NCBI RefSeq assembly: GCF_963678635.1
Contig: NC_087065.1
Span: forward strand, 52,641,858-52,705,857
Reading direction: 5' to 3'
Length of the DNA: 64,000 nucleotides
From: Symsagittifera roscoffensis
Taxonomy: Eukaryota > Xenacoelomorpha > Acoela > Convolutidae
In this document: positions 54,520-64,000 of the stretch, one piece after another
Layout of the letters: the number at the start of each line of letters is the position of its first letter
How positions within the stretch are numbered: the first letter of the stretch is position 1
The notes under the pieces: generated by a model
What the model was told of the DNA's origin: nothing
Databases searched by the model: none
The model's input: only the letters and a program-made list of their open reading frames with translations
Position numbers and translations under genes: made by a program

Positions 54520-57415
54520 TTGTAGTTTTTGGCATTGCGGCAGATTATAATTAAATTATTAAGCTATGGTTTTTCCTTAGCCATTTCAATTAGACATAAG
54601 CCCGCATTACCTCAAAACTTTTTTTTCCTGACTTTTTTTTCGTGAACCTTTCGAGTGGTGACCGAATGTATATCTTGAGTTTGTTCAACTGGAAATTCTC
54701 AAGATTCTACTTACGGTCACAAAGTGAAAAGATCGGGTTCAACAGTCAAATGATTCGATTCATTCAAAATTTTACTCACGTGGTTTCATGTCAGCTTGAC
54801 AATTGGGGCCTATCTGTTCTCTAAACCCCGTTTTTCTTTTGTAATTTTGGCACAACAAAGTTTCGGTGCATCCGAAGTTCAACCTTGGTTTTCTACTAAC
54901 TATTCCGATTTAGATCATTCATTTCAAAGAGATAGTTTAAAGTACCACCGAGTCAGCTGCAAAACTATTAGCAATTAAGGCATAATAAAGGACAAATATT
55001 TGTGTATTTTGGAACGAGGGAATATTTTTAGTTAGGAGAATCGGCGATGTACAAATTTGCAGTTACTCTATCAAGGTCGGGTCAGTTTTATCTGGTTATT
55101 TCAGCTCTATTTGAGATTAGGTCGAAAGTTGGAACTGAAACTGAATGAAACTACTCGAGAGATGGGCTGTTATAAATACTGCCCAAAACTGTTCAATCCC
55201 ATTGTCGGGAGACACACAATACGTCGTTAAACTACCACGTGTATTGTGTAACACCCTCTTTTGTATTTCAGTCTAGTTTTTGATGGATGGCGTGTGTTTG
55301 AAGTTTTGCTCTTTTGTTCCTAGTCGAAACCCTCACTTTATTTGTTTGTCCAACTTGGCTAATCTGCACACTTAAACTTCGGTTCCTTAGAATCTGTTTG
55401 ACGTTTTAGTAGATGCCATTAAGAACAAACCAGCTCTTAAACTAGGTTCATGTCTAATGGTGAGATGTTTAAAGGTAACCTTAGATACTTGTTCTCACAA
55501 GACATCCTTCAATAGTTTGTATTCTAAGATCTTTCAGTGATAGCCTGATACTAAACTATAATTAACCATCTGTTAGAATAAGTTTTTTTTTGTTTATTCG
55601 CACTCCTGATTCGTCCCGCACTTTACCGATCATGAAAACTACTCCTTGCCTACCAAACGTACGCTTTGTGTTTTCTGAATATGCGAGAATGGGCTATTAT
55701 ATTGAGCATGTTTCCCAATATCATCGTGAGAATTTTGCCAGTATTAGTATGCCAAATTTTCGACGCCAGTATTCATTTCTTTGAAAACTGATGGAGCGAA
55801 GAAGCTTCCATTTTTTCTTTTTCAGTTAAAACTGTCGAAAATTATGTTTAAAGTAAAGTAGATACTATCGTCACCACGAAGTTGAAAACATTTTGAATGT
55901 CAAATATTTAAAACAACCCTTTTCATTTGATCTGTATTTGAGAACATTCGCAGGATGTAAACCTCAAAATTGGTGTTCAAACTTCAACAAAAAAATAGAA
56001 TCTCATTTTGTTACCAAATCTTTCTCCCTCGCTCATTGTCGAGTACAATTTCATGAGTTTCTTGTTTGGTAACGGGTAATTTGGACCAATAAGCTTGCCT
56101 CAATTCATTTTGGAAAGATTTTTGAGCCAAATTAATTTGATGCCGACTCTGTGCGTAAATAAAACTTTGGTAAATGTTAAATTTTTATCCGATTTTCCTT
56201 ACGAAAGTAACGCAATATTTGTGCTCGGGTGGTTTTTTCTTCAGACAAATATCGACTTTTTAACCAGCCATTTTTGACGGAAATTTTTTTATCGTTCCAA
56301 AGGCATTGCTGTCTTGAGCCTAAAATTAAAAAGATATTTCACCTGTGGTCATTTTTTGTAAAGGTATGGGGGTTAATAGATCCCCATTTTGGCCACTTTG
56401 GGATAACTAACGCACGATATATTTCGCGCTAATAACGCGTAAGCGGAGATTTAATCCGTCTTAGAAATCATTCCAAATTGGTTGAAGGGAGCTTATTTGC
56501 CATTATTTATTTGTTATTAGAAGCGAAATCTATCACTTTGTACTTTAGATGGCGTGTGGGGGATGATTTTTCCTTTTATTATTTTTTTACATTTATTTTT
56601 TTCACGTTGATACTTCTCCATAGACTTTAAAAGGCTGTCGGAACATTCAGGGCTTCGCCCTGATACGAGCAGGCTTGTTTTAACTTTGGGTGCGGACATC
56701 AACAGTCTTTCAGTCTGTATTAAAAGCTCTCAGTCTGTATTAAAATTGCTTGTTAAATTGTCGAAATGTAAGTGAAACAAAATCATATCAAACACAAATA
56801 TTCCGTCACTTGGTATGAAACTCGGAATGGTAATCTCAGACGAACTCTTAGTAGGATTATGGAGTACATGAATTAAATGACATATGACATTGAAGCTAAG
56901 GATGCGGATAATGAACTATTCAAAGCCGATCCAAATGTAGAACGTCTGTTGGCATTAGCTACTCTTTGTATTCTGAAAAAACCTGATTGGCTTATCTGAC
57001 ACGAAACCAGTGGAGGGTGTTTTTTAAGAATCAGAACTAATTCTCGAAAATTACATGAGCCAATAAAACAAAGATTGACAACTTCAGCATCGTGGTTAAT
57101 GAATTTTTTTTTCACTCTTTATTCGTTACCTTTGTTCCATCTGTGTTTTTGAAAACTTTCAAACCTAACCCGCTAACAATTTCAAGAACCTCCGGTGCGA
57201 AAAATTGATTTGCAAGATCAATGCAGAGGTTCGCCGACCCCAGAATTAGTAAAACTGAAATATTCTATTGATCTTGTTACAACTCTCTCCCCTTATGGTT
57301 TTCTTTTGGGAAGTTTTTCAAGTCCTATATTTTCGGGTCTACCGGGATTCAAGAGTATAACAAACTAAAGTACTTCAAACAACTGTTATCGTTAGGACAA
57401 TTTGTTGCAAAGCAC
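54520..57415. other. No gene recognised
   Basis: Several 60-67 codon ORFs occur but none carries a known motif. A small hairpin TTCAGGGCTTCGCCCTGAT lies at about 56648. Nothing else is supported. Confidence 0.4.
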
Positions 57416-57419
57416 GCTC

Positions 57420-58800
57420 GCTCGCCAAAGGCTACGTTTTGTTATGATTTTTTATAGGAAAAAGTTATCCCCGAGAAAAAACCGAAACTTAGCACAATGT
57501 TGAATAATAAAAGACGTTTGATTTTGAGAAAAAACTATGTTAGAGTGAAATTGCTCTGGTTTCGTGAGGAGAATCAGCAAAGATTTGTGTTTTAATCCCG
57601 ATTGAAGCAAGCTTGCCATCATTCGATAAACTTCCGCCATTAGAAATTTTTGATGAAAAAACTCAGACACAAAAATTGGAAGATTTACAAAATTTCAAGG
57701 TCCGTCAGCCAAACATGGATATCTCAAAATAGTACAAAGGGGTCCCTTCGGGCCGGCAGGGCGTCGAACTCTTGGGAGGGAGGCGTCCGCTCGCCGTCCA
57801 CCATCTCAAGTTTGATGCATAGCTTGCTGATGACCTTAATTTATTTGTCTTGAGAGAAGGTGGATAGAGGTGCAAATAAAAGATAACATTCAAATGATTG
57901 AACATATGAACTACCGTAATTATTCACAATATAGAAAGAAAAAATTTTTTTCGGCAGATTTTGCAGGCATCACAGTTTTGGAAGGACTTCACATTATAAG
58001 GCATCACATTATAAGGTCTTTCCATGAAACCACTCCAGATGTTTTTGGTTGCTGTTTACCCAAGCTAGTGGTTAGTTTGTTTGCAGATCCTCCAGTTAAA
58101 ATTTTTTGCAACTATCGCACGAGCACAAGTGTACCAACCTTTTCGCAAAGAAAATCAATGACCTTAGAAAACCAACAGGTTCAGTTTATGTTTCTTTCTT
58201 TATGTTGCTTATTGTGTTCAGAATTGATCTAATCATCAGTGGTAACCCAATTCTAAATTCGTTCGAAAAAACTGCCCTAAAACACGCTCGAGGATCTAGA
58301 CGTTGTTGTGCACGGTAGCCATTGAATCAATCTCACTAATTATGGTAATCATGCTTTTATGGCTTTTGATCTCACTTCTACTCAGAAGTTATCCTGTGTT
58401 AACGGAATATACTGTTTCTGTTGAAATCTTTTTTGATGCTCGGCTCGGCAATTACGTACATTATTAATGATGGTTAAACTTTCATTGACAGTTTTCAGGT
58501 GCTCCAGTGAAAAAAAAAGTACGTAAAAACACTCCCGTGGCATAATCTAGAAATGGATAAATTAATTGAAGTAATAACTGTACCTAATTAGTTCGTTTGT
58601 TATATTGTCGTGGTAATTAGCAATGTGGGTTGTGTAAAAGTCAAGAAAAATGCTCAGAAGCTTTACTTTTATGTCAGTTTTATATATAATTGGAAAAATG
58701 TGAGCCATATTTATCCAAATAACAATAAAATTAAAGATAGTCAGTCAGATAATAGCATCCAGTCCAGAATGCATAATCTAACTAATTAGCATAAAAACTG
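57420..58800 (+). repeat. Diverged direct duplication, copy 1
   Basis: Blocks here recur in order at 59910-62500. Examples are TTAGCACAATGTTGAATA (57490) and TTAGCACATTGCTGAATA (59956); TTGCAGATCCTCCAGTTA (58081) and TTGCAGATCCTCTAGTTA (61155); and AGCCATTGAATCAATCT (58317 and 61479). The block GTGGCATAATCTAGAAATGG (58536) matches 61695, and AAAGATAGTCAGTCAGA (58733) matches 62434. A 120-codon ORF overlaps but has no recognised domain. A hAT-type MITE fragment sits at 57720-57805. Confidence 0.6.
57720..57805 (-). repeat. Fragment of hAT-type MITE
   Basis: TACAAAGGGGTCCCTTCGGG, CCGGCAGGGCGTCGAACTC and GGCGTCCGCTCGCC match the GC-rich terminal part of the 40.3 kb reverse copy. The end itself is not preserved. 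Confidence 0.5.
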
Positions 58801-59139
58801 GACGTTTTAGGTACTCTTTCTTGCTTTTACATTTGAAACCTTAAAAAACTCTTGATAGATGAATGATAGATTTCTTAGCGTTCAAGTAGTTTTGTTAGTT
58901 GTTTTGATTGGAGAGGTTTTGTATTAGTTTGCTAATTATTTACGGCAGATCAACTGAAAGGTTGAACAAAGGTTCACGTGCTTGCTCGAAATGTAGCTAT
59001 TGGTTGCTCGAAATGGTTTGGTTAAAGTCGTTTTCAGGGTTTTTGGCAGGGGCCAAATTGTCATTTTGAGGTTTTTGCAAAAATTTTTGCCTTCATTTTG
59101 AATGTCCGTTTAAACAATAATAGCACGGATTAATCAAAT

Positions 59140-59422
59140 TACAGGCAAGGTGCTTTGAAAAAAAGAACAGGACAAAATTTTACAAGACACTTTTCGGAAC
59201 ATTTTGAACATAAAATTGCGTTTTTTTTGCGTTCGCTGCCCTTCAAAGTTAGTATATTATATTTTGGTGCCAAAGGCGCCTTTAGAAGAAATTGAGGGTA
59301 AATCTGCCCAAAACGGATATCATAAAACAATAACGAAGAGGGGACCCATGGGATGGTTAGGGGTCAAATCTCTGAGAGAGACGGGAGAAATCCACCCCCG
59401 TTTCCCCCTAAACCCGCCCCTG
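59140..59422 (-). mobile_element. hAT-type MITE, reverse orientation
   Basis: GGTGCCAAAGGCGCCTTTAG, GGGGACCCATGGGATGG and the end CTAAACCCGCCCCTG at 59422 match the family in reverse. The left inverted end is not clear, so this copy is partial. It lies between the two copies of the diverged duplication. Confidence 0.55.
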
Positions 59423-59909
59423 GTTTCAAAGCTACTAAGATTGAAGTTTAAAATTGAAATAATTGAAAGCATGAAGTTGAAATTTACTACTGTGTTGAAA
59501 CTGCAAACCTACTTCCGTTTTGGAAATGAAGTTTGAATGAACTGAGTTGAATTTTAAAAATGTTAAATGTTTTCTTTGTTTTTTTTGCCGCAATACAATC
59601 ATTCGCGCCAGCTTTCTGCCTACTTCAGTGATCCTTCAGAAATGGGAAAAGTTTACGAAAACTTAAAAGCCAAATTATACAACGCTCAAAACTTCCGCGG
59701 TAAAACGGGTTCAAATGCCGCCCAAAAACATTTCTCATAAACAAAACCATTGCATGCCCGAAACAGCCCCTCATGCCATCATAAAAAATATGAAAATCGA
59801 AGGAAGTTTTGTGAAGATCCAATGTTTCTATTTTTATTTGTAAAAAAAATAAATTGCATGCCCCAAACAATTTCATATGCCAACATAAAACACCATCGTT
59901 TTTTGGAGG

Positions 59910-62500
59910 GCAAAGCTATCCTTGAAAAAAAAATCAGCCAAAAAATTAGCACATTGCTGAATAGTAAAACAACACGTTTTATTTGTAGAAAAGTGCAATT
60001 GCTATGTTTTCATAACGAGTACGAGCAAAAATTTATATTTTAATCTCGAGTGATGCAACCTACAGCTCCTTATTTTATTTCGAAAAACCACCGCTACTAG
60101 TAACAATTGAAAATTCTCTGATCCAAAAAAATGGAGCTTCAAATTCTTCTGACAATCTTCTGCTCGATTTTAAAGTAAGCCGACCCCAGCAAAAAATTTT
60201 ATCTAATTTTAACCTCATCCTTTAAAAATAGTTGCATGAATCTTTCAGAAAACAGACAAAATGCTCCGTACTCAAAGTATTGGAGGCTGCGAACAAAGAC
60301 ACGCTTTTTTCATTTGCTACCTTTTGTCATATTCGTTCTCTGCTTGTACAATTTCGTGAACGGTGAAAAATTGTCCCCTACGAACAAAAGATCTGCTAAG
60401 CACAATAAGTTGTAATTGATCGAATCTATTTGTTTCATTTATAAAGATGACATTGACTGAAGTTGCGCTTTCATAAAAGAAAACCTGATGGAAAACCCGG
60501 CGCAATATGAGTACATCGAATTGGTACTAAAACTTTTTGGCCACACAGGAGTGTGAAGCTAGCGACTAGAAGATGGCTCTGCTGAACCGAGGAACTGTTT
60601 CGAAGTATTCTTGTGGCAATGAGCATCATCTAAGCTTTTCTGGGTTCAAACAGGTCAAATCCCCTTGAGGGGGAGGGGCGGATTTTCAAAAAATTGTCCA
60701 AAAGTTTGTCGAATTTTTTGCTGGGTCGTTCAATTTGTTTTTTTTTGAGCTCTAGCAAAGCACTAAAAAACCCACTTTCTGCGAAATTTTCTGCGCCGCA
60801 GGCAAAGTTTTGAAAAAACAACAGGCAAAAAAAAAATGGAATTTGATCTCATTCTTACTGAGGTGGCTTTACCTGAGATCTTTTTCCCCAATTCTGCTTT
60901 AGTGCATTTCAAATAAATTACCCAAACTACACTCTTGTTACTTGAGCCGTTAACGGATAACAGTCAATTGATTGAGCTTATGAAGAAATTTGGTGTTTAC
61001 AACATAGGTTGGAATTTCTTTTCCAGGAGATTTTACAGGTACCACTTTCTTACGATAATACATTTTAACGATAATACCCTCTTGATTAAGAGGACTTTTA
61101 TCGATTAAGGCCAGAGTTTTTTGGCTGCTTTTTGCTCAAGCTTGTTAATTTTTTTGCAGATCCTCTAGTTAGAAGTTTATACGACCATCCCACGTGCAAT
61201 AGGGTACCAAATCTTTCGCAAACGAATGAAAAACTTAAACAATCAACGGGTTTAGTTTTATGTGCTTTCCATATGCTGCTGATGTTATAAATTAAAGAAT
61301 TTTTCCAATGGTTAAGATTGTTCATTATCATGTCGAGTTTCGTTTCACAACAAAAATGGATTCAACGCAATTATTGTGTTCAGAAATGGACTATTCCTTG
61401 CTGGTAATCAATTTCCGAGATCATTTGAAAAAGTTTCATTACAACGCGCTCGAGGATCTTCACTTTTTTAATGCACAGTAGCCATTGAATCAATCTAACT
61501 AACTTATATAATTCCTATAAAATGGCTCTTGATCTCATTTCTTCTCGAAAATTATCATAAATTATCGAAATGCTTTGTTTATGTTGAAATCAATTTTGAT
61601 GCACGGCTCGCCAATAACGAAACACTAATAATAGGAGTAGAATGTGTAATGACCGTATTTAGGCATTGCAAAAAAACTAAGAAAAAAAGCACTGTCGTGA
61701 CATAATCTAGCAATGGATAAAACCCACTTAAGGAACCGATGAATTTCCATAATTGTTTAAGACATCGGTAAAGAGGACACCCGTGTTGGCCAAAGTTCGC
61801 TATCATACAAGTTTTCTAATAAGAACCTTACAAATTTTCAAAAAAAGTAGGTTTTAAAAATGTGAAAGAGAGGGCTTTTCCTTTGTAAGATCAATGTTTA
61901 TTTGTTTGTTTATTTTTTCAATGTTTATTTTTGAAATTTTCTTATGAACAGTTTAAAAGTTAACCTCTGCCGTAGAGTGCAATAACAGAAACTCGTAGGC
62001 CTAAATGACTCGTTTTGCTTCAGGAGTTAAGTTAAACCCCACTAACTTTACAGGGTTATTTTTTTGCTGATAACTACATACTTTGTTGATAAAAGTACTT
62101 GAACCCCTCATACAACACGTATGATGGTCAATCCAGGCCTTTCAAAGCAACGTTTGGATGCATAACAGTTTTCCTTGTGGCAACTTTTTTGTGAACAGCC
62201 AAACGTGTGACAAAAACACGGTAATAGAAAACTCCACTTTGCTAATCATCACATGCTTGTAGCTTGTAGTTGCATCATTACTTTAAAAAAAACAAATCTC
62301 GACACACAAGTCGTTGTTTTAGCAGTCTAGGTTATGTAAAAGTCGAGAAGAAATGCTTAGAAGAAGTAATTTATGACACTGTTTGGCATAATTGGAATAA
62401 TTTGAGCCAAAATTATCCTATTAACGCCAGCTTTAAAGATAATCAGTCAGACAGTAACATTCAGCATAAATAATTCAACTGTTCAGCATAAAAATTGAAA
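59910..62500 (+). repeat. Diverged direct duplication, copy 2
   Basis: Same block order as 57420-58800 but spread over a longer span because of inserted sequence, including a MITE fragment at 60655-60840. Several blocks are 70-80% alike by eye. Whether this is an old segmental duplication or two copies of a large unknown element cannot be told here. Confidence 0.55.
60655..60840 (-). repeat. Fragment of hAT-type MITE
   Basis: CCCCTTGAGGGGGAGGGGCG followed by GATTTTCAAAAAATT, and then TTTCTGCGCCGCAGGCAAA, match the 3' half of the 32.5 kb element in reverse. The outer end (CAGGGGCGGAT) is altered. Confidence 0.5.
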
Positions 62501-64000
62501 TGTTCAGGGAGTCTTGTTCAGAGAGTCAAAAAGGATGTCAAAACTTTTTTAGTATACCACATTTTGAGCTCTGTATACTAATACGTTATAAAATCTGAAA
62601 TCTTGAAGGCATTGAAATTTGTTCTTTTTTCAAACTTCACGCTGTTTGGTTGGTTGTTTTAATTCGAGATAAACTGTATCAATTCTTTCAGTGCTGGTGG
62701 CAGATCAGATGAAGGAATTGTACAAAATACAGGAAATAGGCTATCTACCCCATGAAGGAGACATGAACTTTATGGATGCAAGATGGAAATGACTTAAAAG
62801 CATAAACGAACAAAAAATTATACTCTGGTTATATCTTAATAATAGGTTGTGGCTATTTCTTAAGCAAGCAAAGTATTGTATCATGCAGTCACTATCTTCC
62901 AGTGGATAATGTTTGTGCTTTATAAGGTAACTTTCAAAAAATCAACTCACCTTGATTTCAAATGTTTTAACTGTAATTCAAAAAATAATTTTGGTGGATT
63001 TATTGAACAAAATGGGAGTAGAGACCTCCCAGTGCCAGGTTGAAGTGGTACTGGGGGCGAGGCAAAGAAGAAGGAAACATTTTTATGATACAAGCATTTT
63101 TAAATTCCCAAAATATCAGCTTTTAGTCTGTCGGAAACCTCGCAAAATGTGAGTTTTTGGTCTTTTGATATTTCTGAACATTCTGTAAAAATTTAAACAA
63201 CATACACACGTATTAGGGCAATTCAATTTAGCCAGGGAAAATAGTTCATCAACAGCCGAGTCTTAATAGAAGCTGATCAAGATATTTTTTTCTTGTTTTT
63301 TTTTCGTTCAGGTATATGTACTAGTTTGCTGTTTTCCCCATAGCTGTGAAAAAAATGATATTCTGATTTGCAGCATCCAGTTTAATCTGGTCCAGAAAAA
63401 TATAGTGATTAATGGCTGCCCTAGAAGACCATAGTAACATCGAGATGACATCTCTAAACGAAGATTTCCGCGTACACAATATGGAACAATGCTCATGGGT
63501 TTCACAATTAAGTTCTGCTCAATCAAAATTGGAAAGAAAAAATGCATGTTTTGAAAAAAAAAATTTCATCAACAGATTGATATAATTTTACGATGCTACT
63601 GTATCGCTTTGCTGTTGGTGAGCCAGGGTTTTGTGAAGGGTGTGCCGATAATTTCAATCGAGCACAGTTCTACAAAAAATTTGTTGTCTTGAACCCGACT
63701 AGATTTCGTGCATTAGGCACATGAAAGAATTTTTCATGCTCGGCAAAGACGTACAACGTCACACAGGGACAGTTCCAAGGCCATTACACAATTAAATTAG
63801 GCAAAAACAAATAGGAGCTTTTAGTGAATAGAACATTGTTGTTCAAGTTCTGGTTCCATGTTGACTAATCACGGTCTGGGCAAATGCTGCTTCCAGATTG
63901 GTTCTAGTCTCGGTCATCATGTTTTTGTTTGGAGTTTTTCAATGTCGCTGCTATATTTTTCTGGTTTCATGTTTGTTCTGTTCTCGCTCTGGTCAACTTC
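62500..64000. other. No gene recognised
   Basis: AT-rich sequence with short unsupported ORFs on both strands. A small GC-richer patch at 63015-63065 (CCTCCCAGTGCCAGG and GTACTGGGGGCGAGG) can form a weak hairpin; no function is claimed. Confidence 0.4.

Noticed and set aside
57870-58232. 120-codon ORF on the plus strand
   Set aside because: No known motif. The duplicate block at about 61 kb does not keep the frame, so conservation as a protein is not supported.

Overview
The window is metazoan nuclear DNA from an invertebrate I cannot place more precisely. It is AT-rich, has GT-AG introns with T-rich acceptors (often TTTCAG), and most of it is interspersed repeats. No prokaryotic or organellar gene organisation is visible.

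The only genes I can support are two paralogues of the mechanosensitive cation channel PIEZO, head to tail on the + strand. Gene 1 is join(6449..6613, 8962..16554), predicted 2585 aa, with almost the whole protein in one 7.6 kb exon. Gene 2 is join(21271..21372, 34769..36222, 37156..37297, 43781..49405), predicted 2440 aa, with introns of 13.4, 0.9 and 6.5 kb. Both encode the many membrane segments of the PIEZO blade, the beam helix (QRRIF.SHYYDFV), the anchor (E.R..MDW), the outer helix, a diverged extracellular cap, the inner helix and the C-terminal LYRSP region. The two proteins match along their length but differ in linkers, cap and the intracellular pore constriction. They presumably arose by an old tandem duplication and may act as separate or mixed trimeric channels at the plasma membrane.

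The rest is repeat-rich. (1) Helitron-like elements have a TCTATC start, a core of about 165-172 bp tandem units and a GCACC-N4-GGTGC hairpin ending in CTAG or CTAA (17.1-18.9, 28.1-28.8 and 38.1-40.1 kb, plus relics). (2) A tRNA-derived SINE-like family has A/B-box heads, a 5' hairpin and a conserved GCTTCGCCTCTGTGTC tail (about ten copies). (3) A MITE family has AAGAGTAATGAACG ends. (4) A different MITE is nested inside one of those copies. (5) hAT-type MITEs begin CAGGGGCGGAT, one with a perfect 8-bp target duplication. (6) Two decayed LINE reverse-transcriptase relics lie in gene 2 intron 1, one on each strand. (7) There is a 1.1 kb fold-back element at 51.4-52.5 kb and a nearly perfect 223-bp palindrome at 54.3-54.5 kb.

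Layout: 1-6.4 kb repeats; 6.4-16.6 kb PIEZO gene 1; 16.6-21.3 kb repeat-filled spacer; 21.3-49.4 kb PIEZO gene 2, with introns loaded with transposons; 49.4-64 kb no recognisable gene, only repeats, fold-backs and a diverged direct duplication (57.4-58.8 versus 59.9-62.5 kb). Coordinates of repeat boundaries were judged by eye.
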